Origin: Candidatus Saccharimonadota bacterium
Lineage (GTDB): Bacteria > Patescibacteriota > Saccharimonadia > Saccharimonadales > Saccharimonadaceae
Direction: 5' to 3'
Assembly (NCBI GenBank): GCA_009783235.1
Contig: WRHN01000001.1
Span: 124,001 to 188,000, forward strand
Length of the DNA: 64,000 nucleotides
Shown here: positions 25,018 through 32,233 of the stretch, piece by piece
Layout: each line of letters starts with the position of its first letter
How positions within the stretch are numbered: the stretch's first letter is position 1
Translations under genes and position numbers: made by a program
The notes under the pieces: generated by a model
The model's input: the letters and a program-made list of their open reading frames with translations, nothing else
Databases searched by the model: none
What the model was told of the DNA's origin: nothing

Positions 25018-25200
25018 TGCAAAGGCGTTATTAGTGGCTATCAACCACGAGCCGAGAGAAGAACCTGTTGTGTTTTGCGGCATCATTAGAACTCTCCGCT
25101 GGCCAGGCGTTACTGGCAAAATAAGTGCTAAAAGAACTATCTTTTGGAAACTGGATGGTACCGCGCGAAAGCGTTCCAGTGTCGAAAAGATAGTTTTTGT
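25018..25200 (+). ncRNA. T-box leader RNA (tRNA-Ile sensing)
   Basis: The T-box itself is clear: ACTGGA, then the 7-nt bulge TGGTACC, GCGC-GAAA-GCGT, then TCCAGT (25150-25179), the canonical antiterminator in which UGGU pairs with the 3' ACCA of uncharged tRNA. A short stem I region (about 25018-25080) has GTGGCTATCAACCAC, whose loop offers ATC (25040-25042) as isoleucine specifier. An outer stem AACTATCTTTT (25135-25145) with AAAAGATAGTT (25185-25195) and T-run follows. The short stem I resembles the ultrashort ileS T-boxes of Actinobacteria. It controls the gene at 25218 and ileS. Confidence 0.85.
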
Positions 25201-25217
25201 TTAAGAAAGGAGATAAG

Positions 25218-25679
25218 GTGAACAGGAAATTGCAACAATTTTTATATCTAGCTAACGCGCACGGATATGGAAGCCCTGAGGTCAATGAAGAGAGACGTCA
25301 AAACGGAGAGCACGTTATCACCTTTGCGCAAGACGGGTTCGAGTTTAGGGACACTTACTATGGAGGTGAACCATATTCTGGGCAAGAAGTAATTTTTGCG
25401 AATGGTCGCGCAATGTGGGCTATGCAGTATCGAGGACGAATCATGCAAGGCGAAGATGTCGAACCAATCTATGCATTTTTGGGCAAAGTTTTGACTGGAC
25501 CCAAGCTTGGATTACCGCGCGGTGTTGACGGTACGGTTGCTGATGGTTTGACTTATCAATTTGAAATGGACGGAGAGCTAGATGAGTTTACTGCACGCGA
25601 AATCATCTCGCGAGGGAAAAACGTCGTTTACTCGGCAGAATTTTTGGGTGGGTTGGTTGATTTGACAAAGGAGAGCTAA
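25218..25679 (+). CDS. DUF5680-like protein in the ileS operon
   Basis: 153 residues from the GTG at 25218, chosen because AAGGAG lies 5 nt upstream; the frame extends back to 25197 into the T-box end. The pattern FRDTYYGGEPYSGQEVIFANGRAMWAMQYRG (about 46-76, split here by a few variable residues from the family norm) matches my memory of the DUF5680 family, whose role is unknown. It lies between the T-box and ileS with its stop touching the ileS start, so it is controlled with ileS by tRNA-Ile charging. Confidence 0.6.
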   Translation: MNRKLQQFLYLANAHGYGSPEVNEERRQNGEHVITFAQDGFEFRDTYYGGEPYSGQEVIFANGRAMWAMQYRGRIMQGEDVEPIYAFLGKVLTGPKLGLPRGVDGTVADGLTYQFEMDGELDEFTAREIISRGKNVVYSAEFLGGLVDLTKES

Positions 25680-28600
25680 ATGAAATTTAAACACGGCACC
25701 AGACGCAGAGCGATTGAATACGAAAAAGACATCGCTGCGCAGTGGAAGAAAAATAAAACTTTTGAAAAATCAGTTGAGCAACGTCCGGCCGAAAGTGCAT
25801 ACGTTTTTTACGACGGGCCGCCGTTTATCACTGGTGTGCCACACCACGGGACATTGTTGAGTTCTATCGTGAAGGACGCTGTGGCGCGCTATTGGACCAT
25901 GAAAGGCAAGCGAGTCGAGCGCGTTTGGGGCTGGGATTGTCACGGGCTGCCAGCGGAGAATTTTGTTGAAAAGCAACTTGGTATTACCGATCGTCGGCAA
26001 ATTATAGTTTCTAGGCAGTCGAAGATTCGCTTTGAGCAGGACTTTAAAAAATCCGCTGAGGTTATTCGCAAGGTTGCAAAATGGCGTCAAGAAAAGGGCT
26101 TTCCGCATGGCGATACGTGGGGGCTAGAGCATACTTTACCGGCTGCTCTTTTGAAAGAGTATAAAAATAAGGCAGAATTTTATACAATTTATAACCAAGA
26201 CACTCTAATCGGCGCGTTTATTTTGAAAGACGACGACTACGATGGTATGTGGCAAGAGCAACCCGCGGAAAACTCACAATACCTCTACAAATTTGCGATT
26301 TTGCCACAGTTTCAAGGGCAGGGCTACGCGGACAGCGTTTTGGATTTGTTAAAGCAGCGAAGTATTGAAAATAGACGCGACAGTTTTCGTTTGGATACTG
26401 GAGAACACCAACCGGGGTTGATAAAACTCTATGAGCGCAATGGTTTTAAGAAAATTTGCAACTGGAAATCTGAAACTACCAAGTTAAACTGGCTACTTTA
26501 TGAATGGAAAACTGAAGAGGCGGCAGAGCTTGAGAGTTCGTGTGAAAAAGACGGCAGTGGTAGCGCATGCCGAACTATTAGTTTGGAGGATTATATTATC
26601 AAGGCTCGTGAGTCGATGGTTGCCAATAGCGAAACGTGGGAAAATGTGATTAGCCGCATCGGCCGCTGGGTAGATTTTAAGGGTGCTTATAAAACTATGG
26701 ATAAAAACTTTATGGAATCAGTTTGGTGGGCGTTCAAGCAGTTGTATGAGGCGGGCAAAATTTACGAAGGCGAAAAGGTGCTGATGTATGACACCAAATT
26801 TGCTACTCCAGTGAGCAAAAACGAAGTGACTATGGATAATGATGCTTATCAGACGGTGACGGATCCGAGTGCGTATGTGAAGTTCAAAGTTGCTGAAGAC
26901 AATCTAATCGACAATAACAACGGGTTGGAAATCGCAAGTAAAATCCTTAAGAATATGTCAAACATAAAATACGGTATGAAATTAAAAAATGGGAAACTGT
27001 GCGAAGGTAATCACAGTGGCAAGGAGTGGTGGAACAACTATGTCTTGCAGAGCCCAAGCGAGGTTCAGAAAAACAAACTGGGTGTTTGTTGGGACCAGGT
27101 TGAGTTTGAAAGAAAAATGTTTGAAGACAAAAACATTTCTGTAAAAACTTTCGCGATTGTTTATTATGACCACAAAAATAAGAGTTACCCAAATCATACT
27201 TTCTTAATTTTCAGATCAAATAAAAAAATTTATTGGCTTGAGCACTCGTGGCTGCCGTTTGAGGGAATTCATGAATATAATTCCGAGGAAGAATTACTGA
27301 AAGATGTGAAAAAGAAGTTTATAAAAAATACCAAATATATTCCCGAAAACTATGACGAAAAAGAATTGTGTGTTTATGAATATCAGCGGCCAAAATTTGG
27401 TATAAGCCCACCTCAATTTTATAAACATTTCGAGGGCGGGGAAAATATTGTTGAGTTTACTGCGCAAAACACCTACCTCCTCGCTTGGACGACGACACCC
27501 TGGACTTTGCCAGGGAATACAGCTTTGGCGGTAAATCCGAAGCTCAAATACATCGAAGTCAAAGTTGGTAACGAGGGTTTGATTTTGGCTAAAAAACTAG
27601 TCGAAAAAGTGCTGGTTGATGACAAAAACCAACCGTTAGATTATGAAATCACTAGAGAAATGACCGGTGCGGATTTAGTTGGCCTGGAATACGAAGGTTT
27701 ATTTGGCGGTGGCGGTAAAGTTTGGACAGCCGATTTCGTTGAAGACGCAGGTGGCACTGGCATAGTCCACATCGCTCCAGCTTACGGTGAAGATGACTTT
27801 GAGTTGGCTAAAAAACATGGTATTCCATTACTACATACGATCGATGATAACGGCTATTATCTACCAGAATTTGCCGAAAGACTACATACAATTGGTGTTA
27901 AGAATACTGACGATAACGGTATTGAAGTCTGGGCTGCTAATAAATTTATTGCGAAACGTCTGCATGAGCAAGGTGTTGTTTGGAAGATTGACTATATTCA
28001 ACACGAATATCCGTTTAACCCACGTTCCGGCCAACGCATTATGTACCGTGCAATACCTTCCTGGTTCTTTGACGTCCAGGGACAGAAACCATTGATGTTG
28101 GAACAAAATGAAAACATTAATTGGTTCCCGAAGCACATTAAACAAGGTCGATTTGCCAAAAATATTGAACAAGCACCAGACTGGAACATCAGTCGTGATC
28201 GATTTTGGGCTACAGCTATGCCAGTTTGGAAAGGCGATAAGGGAACGGTCAAGGTCATTGGTTCGTATGCGGAATTAAAAGAGTTATCAGGTGTGGAGCT
28301 TGATGATTATCATCGTCCGTGGGTTGATGATATTACTTTTGATATCAACGGTGAACACTTTACCCGTATCGAAAAAGTCCTTGATTGTTGGTTTGAATCT
28401 GGCTCAATGCCATTTGCTCAACTACATTATCCGTTTGAGAACAAGGAGAAGTTTGAGAAGAACTACCCAGCGGACTTTATTACTGAATATGTTGCACAGG
28501 TACGAGCCTGGTTCTACTATGTTCATGTGGTAAACACTGCACTGTTTGGCCAAAATGCTTTCAAGAACTGCATCGTGACTGGTACGCTGGCTGGTAACGA

Positions 28601-29702
28601 TGGGCGCAAGATGAGTAAGAGCTTAGGAAATTATACTGATCCAAACGAACTGATGGACAAATTCAGTGCTGACTCCTTAAGATTTTTACTACTAAGTTGT
28701 CCGATACTTAGTGGCGAAGATTTTTCACTTCAAGACAAAGATGTATCCGACGTAGCACGTAAGCTGTCAATGGTTTGGAATATGTACGATTTCTTTACTA
28801 TGTACGCAGAAGTAGATGGCTGGGAGTCTGATAATTCAGAATCACTAACATTGAATCCTGACGATGTCAAAAGCCCGCTTGATAAATGGATCATATCGCG
28901 CCTGCATCAGCTTACCGATCATTTAACACGTCATATGGATGATTACAACTTACCAGAAGCCTGTAGTGAAGTACTACCATTTCTTGACGACGCGTCAAAT
29001 TGGTATGTTCGTCGCTCGCGCCGACGTTTTTGGAAAAGTGAGGATGACTCAGATAAGAGCGAGGCATATAGGACTCTACACTATGTCTTGGTGAAACTTG
29101 GGGTATTGCTAGCACCGTTCACACCGTTTTTGGCTGAGGAGTTATATCAAAAATTGGCTGGCGGAGAGTCAGTCCATTTGCTCGATTGGCCAGAGGTAGG
29201 CGAGATTGACAAAAAAGCTTTGAGCGACATGACACGAACTCGTGAAATCATTGAGAGAGGTTTGAGCTTGCGAATGAATCGTGATGACGAGTTCGGGCAG
29301 ATCAAGGTTCGGCAGCCACTATCTAGATTAGAATATCCTGGTGATAAACTAGATGGTTTTTATGAGCAAATTATTGTTGAGGAAGTAAATATTAAAGTTG
29401 TCGATAATGCAAAAGAACTGGTGCTTGATAAAAAAATTACACTAGATCTTAAACGCGAAGGTCAAGCTCGCGAGATTATTCGTGTAATTCAAAACGCTCG
29501 CAAAGAAGCTGGGTTTAATGTCGACGATCGTATCGTTGTTAATATAACAACATCTAACAGTATTATTGAGAAAACAATTAATGAATATCGTGATACAATA
29601 GCTGCTGAAATTCTGGCTACTAAGTTTGCCGATAACGATGGATACAAAACTACCGTATCAGTTAATGGTGCGGAACTGATTATCCAGTTGAAGAAGAGTT
29701 AA
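25680..29702 (+). CDS. ileS: Isoleucyl-tRNA synthetase with two inserted enzyme domains (GNAT and transglutaminase-like)
   Basis: 1340 residues, about 380 longer than expected. The synthetase core is intact and of the eukaryote/archaea-like type: HIGH-type motif PHHG (54-57), GWDCHGLP (84-91), GRWVDF (328-333), the editing-domain motif AWTTTPWTLPGN (602-613), and KMSKS (about 981-985) in GNDGRKMSKSLGNY, plus a C-terminal anticodon-binding region. Two stretches do not belong: about 104-297 holds a GNAT acetyltransferase and about 404-594 a transglutaminase-like domain. Both are in frame, with no stops. The gene directly follows the T-box-controlled DUF5680-like gene. Charging of tRNA-Ile should still be possible because both insertions lie at surface connections. 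Confidence 0.95.
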   Translation: MKFKHGTRRRAIEYEKDIAAQWKKNKTFEKSVEQRPAESAYVFYDGPPFITGVPHHGTLLSSIVKDAVARYWTMKGKRVERVWGWDCHGLPAENFVEKQLGITDRRQIIVSRQSKIRFEQDFKKSAEVIRKVAKWRQEKGFPHGDTWGLEHTLPAALLKEYKNKAEFYTIYNQDTLIGAFILKDDDYDGMWQEQPAENSQYLYKFAILPQFQGQGYADSVLDLLKQRSIENRRDSFRLDTGEHQPGLIKLYERNGFKKICNWKSETTKLNWLLYEWKTEEAAELESSCEKDGSGSACRTISLEDYIIKARESMVANSETWENVISRIGRWVDFKGAYKTMDKNFMESVWWAFKQLYEAGKIYEGEKVLMYDTKFATPVSKNEVTMDNDAYQTVTDPSAYVKFKVAEDNLIDNNNGLEIASKILKNMSNIKYGMKLKNGKLCEGNHSGKEWWNNYVLQSPSEVQKNKLGVCWDQVEFERKMFEDKNISVKTFAIVYYDHKNKSYPNHTFLIFRSNKKIYWLEHSWLPFEGIHEYNSEEELLKDVKKKFIKNTKYIPENYDEKELCVYEYQRPKFGISPPQFYKHFEGGENIVEFTAQNTYLLAWTTTPWTLPGNTALAVNPKLKYIEVKVGNEGLILAKKLVEKVLVDDKNQPLDYEITREMTGADLVGLEYEGLFGGGGKVWTADFVEDAGGTGIVHIAPAYGEDDFELAKKHGIPLLHTIDDNGYYLPEFAERLHTIGVKNTDDNGIEVWAANKFIAKRLHEQGVVWKIDYIQHEYPFNPRSGQRIMYRAIPSWFFDVQGQKPLMLEQNENINWFPKHIKQGRFAKNIEQAPDWNISRDRFWATAMPVWKGDKGTVKVIGSYAELKELSGVELDDYHRPWVDDITFDINGEHFTRIEKVLDCWFESGSMPFAQLHYPFENKEKFEKNYPADFITEYVAQVRAWFYYVHVVNTALFGQNAFKNCIVTGTLAGNDGRKMSKSLGNYTDPNELMDKFSADSLRFLLLSCPILSGEDFSLQDKDVSDVARKLSMVWNMYDFFTMYAEVDGWESDNSESLTLNPDDVKSPLDKWIISRLHQLTDHLTRHMDDYNLPEACSEVLPFLDDASNWYVRRSRRRFWKSEDDSDKSEAYRTLHYVLVKLGVLLAPFTPFLAEELYQKLAGGESVHLLDWPEVGEIDKKALSDMTRTREIIERGLSLRMNRDDEFGQIKVRQPLSRLEYPGDKLDGFYEQIIVEEVNIKVVDNAKELVLDKKITLDLKREGQAREIIRVIQNARKEAGFNVDDRIVVNITTSNSIIEKTINEYRDTIAAEILATKFADNDGYKTTVSVNGAELIIQLKKS
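25998..26465 (+). other. GNAT acetyltransferase domain inserted in IleRS
   Basis: Residues about 107-262 of IleRS. It has the full GNAT plan: an N-terminal IIVSRQSKIRFEQDF strand/helix, helix EVIRKVAKWRQEKG, strands TIYNQDTLIGAFIL, motif A YLYKFAILPQFQGQGYADSVL (split at F205/A206, with the acetyl-CoA loop Q-F-Q-G-Q-G-Y-A at 210-217), and motif B GLIKLYERNGFKKI (246-259). It lies between KQLGI (98-102) and ISLEDYI (300-306), which are adjacent in ordinary IleRS. Base composition is like the rest of the gene. Confidence 0.88.
26892..27455 (+). other. Transglutaminase-like cysteine-enzyme domain inserted at the start of the IleRS editing domain
   Basis: Residues about 405-592. The features are those of stand-alone transglutaminase-like proteins: NNYVLQSPSEVQKNKLGVC ending in the nucleophile-type C470 (GVCWDQVEFER), H506 in NHTFLIFRS, and an acidic partner E521 in YWLEHSW, then the conserved EGIHEY ... 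ELLKDVKKKF and a PKFGISPPQFYKHFE tail. It sits between YVKFKV (399-404) and TYLLAWTTTPWTLPGN (598-613). The DNA here is visibly more AT-rich than the flanks, suggesting a later arrival than the GNAT domain. Confidence 0.82.
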
Positions 29703-29805
29703 GGTTGCTGGCCAGAGCCGGACAGCTTGCAAAATTGCCGCTATTTTGATACAATGCCACTTGTAACTTTGAAAATATGGCGGCGATGTTTGTTACAAAC
29801 GGCAA

Positions 29806-29882
29806 GGGGATATAGCTCAGCTGGTTAGAGCGCCTGCTTTGCAAGCAGGAGGCCCAGAGTTCGAATCTCTGTATCTCCACCA
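29806..29882 (+). tRNA. tRNA-Ala (anticodon TGC)
   Basis: 77 nt with encoded CCA. The acceptor is GGGGATA/TATCTCC, the anticodon stem CCTGC/GCAGG with loop TTTGCAA, the T loop TTCGAAT. A GATACAAT box near 29747-29754 is a likely promoter for this tRNA pair. Nothing else is seen between ileS and it. Confidence 0.96.
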
Positions 29883-29887
29883 GTTCA

Positions 29888-29964
29888 GGGTCGCTAGCTC
29901 AGTTGGCTAGAGCGCCTCGTTTACACCGAGGAAGTCGGGGGTTCGAGCCCCTCGCGACCCACCA
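29888..29964 (+). tRNA. tRNA-Val (anticodon TAC)
   Basis: 77 nt with encoded CCA. The acceptor is GGGTCGC/GCGACCC, the anticodon stem CCTCG/CGAGG with loop TTTACAC. It starts 5 nt after tRNA-Ala, in the same transcript. Confidence 0.96.
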
Positions 29965-29970
29965 GTCTAT

Positions 29971-30005
29971 GGGGACACCGAGGTTACTCCTTGGAGTCTC
30001 CACCA
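29971..30005 (+). ncRNA. tRNA-minihelix-like hairpin ending in ACCA, before rplU
   Basis: GGGGAC (29971-29976) pairs with GTCTCC (29996-30001), then an A/A mismatch, then CCGAGG with CCTTGG around TTACT, and ACCA follows directly. The whole looks like an acceptor/T-arm minihelix with a tRNA 3' end, six bases after tRNA-Val. It may be a tRNA remnant or a processing signal, or it may serve as the rplU leader structure. Confidence 0.4.
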
Positions 30006-30032
30006 AAAAATAATTATTCAAGAAAGGATAAC

Positions 30033-30335
30033 ATGAAAGCAGTTGTCAAAATCAGCGGTAAACAATATATTGTTGCTGAAAAAGAGACCCTACTGGTGGA
30101 TCTCCTCCAGGAAGGCACAAAAGAGCTCAAAGTCAACGCTCTCGCTATTTTGGATGGCAAAAATTCCAAAATAGGCACTCCAGAAACTGACGTGGTGGTA
30201 ACCGCAAAGGTTGTGGAACCAGAGGTGAAGGCCGACAAAATTCAGTACATTCGCTACAAAGCGAAAAAACGTGTGCACAAAGTGAACGGCCATCGCCAAA
30301 AGTACAGCAAAATTGAAATTGTTTCAATTAAATAG
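30033..30335 (+). CDS. rplU: 50S ribosomal protein L21
   Basis: 100 residues from the ATG at 30033 (AAAGGA 6 nt upstream). The MKAVVKISGKQYIV start and the KVNGHRQKYSKIEI tail are typical for bL21. In most bacteria rpmA (L27) follows; here a terminator and a membrane-protein gene follow instead, so L27 must lie elsewhere. Confidence 0.96.
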   Translation: MKAVVKISGKQYIVAEKETLLVDLLQEGTKELKVNALAILDGKNSKIGTPETDVVVTAKVVEPEVKADKIQYIRYKAKKRVHKVNGHRQKYSKIEIVSIK

Positions 30336-30354
30336 GCTCGGCCTGCACAAATAA

Positions 30355-30378
30355 GCGCCCTGTAAGAGGGCGTTTTTT
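30355..30378 (+). terminator. Terminator of rplU
   Basis: CGCCCT-gtaag-AGGGCG followed by TTTTTT. Confidence 0.85.
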
Positions 30379-30439
30379 GAAAAACTGATTAGCGGTATAA
30401 TGCCGCAATTTAAAACTCCAAACGTGCTATAATATGCTC

Positions 30440-30985
30440 ATGGATAGTTTTGTGGTAGCGCAGATTCTTAGTGCCGTGGCGGCGGTCATTTTTATCTCCA
30501 GCATACAATTTAAAGACAAGAGGCACATAATTTATTTTTTTATAGCGAGCACTTTAATTGCTATGTCGGCGCTGGCGTTGATGGGTGCGCGAAGCGGGTT
30601 GATGATGAACTTCGTAACTTTGCTTCCGACCCTTTACATTTATCGTCAGGGCAAACATCGCCGCCGCCTAAAACCGGCTACCGCTTGGGTGTTTTGGGCG
30701 CTGTTGTTGGTCGGTTGGCTGGCTGTCTACTCTGGCCCAGTAGATATTTTGGCGCTAATTGGCAGCTCGATTTACGTGTTTTCGCTGTTCCAGCGTCACG
30801 AAAACAATATTCGTGGTATGTTGGTAGTCAATCAGATTGCGTGGGTTAGTTATAACTTGGTTATCGGACTATATACGGGGGCTTTTTTCGGCGTTTGTTT
30901 TATTGTTTCAGACATTGTTGCTATCAAGCGCTACCACAAACATCGACGTTGGCATCGACGCTCCACGCACCATTGGTGGAAGTAG
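30440..30985 (+). CDS. YgjV-like inner membrane protein
   Basis: 181 residues with about six hydrophobic helices. The layout (AQILSAVAAVIFISSIQFKDK at the start, split here after 20 residues; a repeated half from about 85) fits the YgjV family, of unknown function. The start is set at 30440 because TATAAT occupies 30428-30433, directly abutting an earlier in-frame ATG at 30434, and leaves exactly 6 nt before 30440. It has a basic, His/Trp-rich tail. It converges on ruvB, ending 3 nt from its stop. Confidence 0.6.
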   Translation: MDSFVVAQILSAVAAVIFISSIQFKDKRHIIYFFIASTLIAMSALALMGARSGLMMNFVTLLPTLYIYRQGKHRRRLKPATAWVFWALLLVGWLAVYSGPVDILALIGSSIYVFSLFQRHENNIRGMLVVNQIAWVSYNLVIGLYTGAFFGVCFIVSDIVAIKRYHKHRRWHRRSTHHWWK

Positions 30986-30988
30986 TTT

Positions 30989-32005
30989 TTATCTAGATTC
31001 TAAATGCTCGCGGGCCTTTTTAGTGACCACACGACCGCGTGGAGTACGCTCGATAAAACCAATCTGCATGAGATATGGTTCGTAAAAATCTTCAATGGTT
31101 GAAGTTTCATCACCAGTCAGGGCGGCTATGGTATTGAGCCCGACGGCACGCTCTCCGTAGTTTTTCAAAATCGTTGATAGCAGTAAACGATCGGCCGGAT
31201 CAAGACCCAAGTGATCCACTTCGAGCTCCAGCAGCGCTCTTTTGGTAATTGGTTCGTCAATAATTCCGTCGCCGTTAACGTCTGTGAAATCACGCACGCG
31301 TTTTAACAGACGGTTAGCGATGCGTGGCGTCAGTCGAGCGCGCGTCGACAAAGTTTCAGCGGCTTCACCAGAAATTTGACTGCTCAAGATCTTAGCAGAG
31401 CGCGAAATAATTTTTTTAATATCTTCTGGTGCGTAAAACTCCAGACGATATAGGTGGCCAAAACGATCGCGCAACGGCGCAGCCAACGAACCAGTGCGAG
31501 TGGTGGCGCCAATGACTGTAAATTGCGGTAAATCCAAACGTACACTGCGCGCGGCGGGGCCCTTGCCAATAACTATGTCCAACTTATAATCTTCCATAGC
31601 TGAATACAAAACTTCTTCAATAGCTCTGGAAAGTCGGTGAATTTCGTCAATAAATAAAATGTCGCCGTCGTTCAAATTGGTTAAAATTGACGCTAAATCG
31701 CCAGCCCGTTCAATAGCAGGGCCAGCCGTTACGCGCAGCCCAACACCCATCTCGTTAGCAACAACTCCCGCCATGGTAGTTTTGCCAAGTCCCGGCGGCC
31801 CGTAAAGCAAAATATGATCCAACGTATCACCGCGCTTTTTGGCGGCATCAATAGCTAGCTTCAGGTTTTTCTTTAAGCGAGGTTGGCCAATGAACTCGGT
31901 GAATTTTTGCGGTCGCAAGTTGATTTCGTCGCGCTCTTCCGAAACATCTTTCGCTTTGGGCGAAACGATGCGCTCTGGTGTGTCGTTGATTTTTTGAACA
32001 GGCAT
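30989..32005 (-). CDS. ruvB: Holliday junction DNA helicase motor subunit RuvB
   Basis: 338 residues: AAA+ core with Walker [11 protein letters not shown] (about 69-78), Walker [10 protein letters not shown] (about 120), sensor 1 [17 protein letters not shown] (about 170-186), and a C-terminal winged helix. It drives branch migration with RuvA (8481). On the minus strand TACAAT is 7 nt before the ATG, again a leaderless arrangement. Its promoter region abuts the tracrRNA promoter, facing away. Confidence 0.96.
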   Translation of the reverse strand: MPVQKINDTPERIVSPKAKDVSEERDEINLRPQKFTEFIGQPRLKKNLKLAIDAAKKRGDTLDHILLYGPPGLGKTTMAGVVANEMGVGLRVTAGPAIERAGDLASILTNLNDGDILFIDEIHRLSRAIEEVLYSAMEDYKLDIVIGKGPAARSVRLDLPQFTVIGATTRTGSLAAPLRDRFGHLYRLEFYAPEDIKKIISRSAKILSSQISGEAAETLSTRARLTPRIANRLLKRVRDFTDVNGDGIIDEPITKRALLELEVDHLGLDPADRLLLSTILKNYGERAVGLNTIAALTGDETSTIEDFYEPYLMQIGFIERTPRGRVVTKKAREHLESR

Positions 32006-32031
32006 ATTAATAATTGTATCACAACTAATGC

Positions 32032-32060
32032 TTGACTGTGCAAAGGTTATGATATATGAT
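32032..32060 (+). promoter_or_regulatory. tracrRNA promoter
   Basis: -35 TTGACT (32032-32037) and -10 TATGAT (32055-32060), 17 nt apart, point towards the anti-repeat. Confidence 0.65.
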
Positions 32061-32066
32061 AAGTAT

Positions 32067-32198
32067 CAACATAGCTCCTTAAGTAAGAGTTGTGTCACTA
32101 TCTAAGTTGCTTAGGTTTCTATAATAATTTAGTTATAAAGACTAAAGCAAAGCTCTAAACCGCCAATTGGCGGTTTATCTTGTGCCACATTTAGTCTT
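32067..32198 (+). ncRNA. tracrRNA of the type II-C CRISPR system
   Basis: The anti-repeat is at 32095-32124. Paired with the crRNA form of the repeat it gives a 14-bp helix (one G-U), a small loop, 5 bp, a UUC/UUU loop and 7 bp, a fit that identifies it firmly. Downstream come TTTAGT/ACTAAA as a small hairpin and AAACCGCC-aatt-GGCGGTTT (32157-32176) as the terminal hairpin. AAGACTAAA (32138-32146) can instead pair with TTTAGTCTT (32190-32198), enclosing the terminal hairpin, so the 3' end may be near 32176 or near 32198. Confidence 0.85.
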
Positions 32199-32233
32199 GT
32201 AGGCAGGGGCGGACTGTGGTATAATACACAATC

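Noticed and set aside
25998-27455. Inteins in IleRS
   Set aside because: Neither insertion has intein splice-junction residues (Cys/Ser start, HN end followed by Cys/Ser/Thr) or homing-endonuclease motifs; both read as complete enzyme domains of other families.
27785-29140. Change in codon use within the second half of ileS
   Set aside because: Leu codons CTA and TTA seem more frequent by eye, but I could not quantify it; a sliding codon-usage calculation would be needed.
29680-29880. Minus-strand open frame over tRNA-Ala
   Set aside because: Antisense of the tRNA gene, same artefact.
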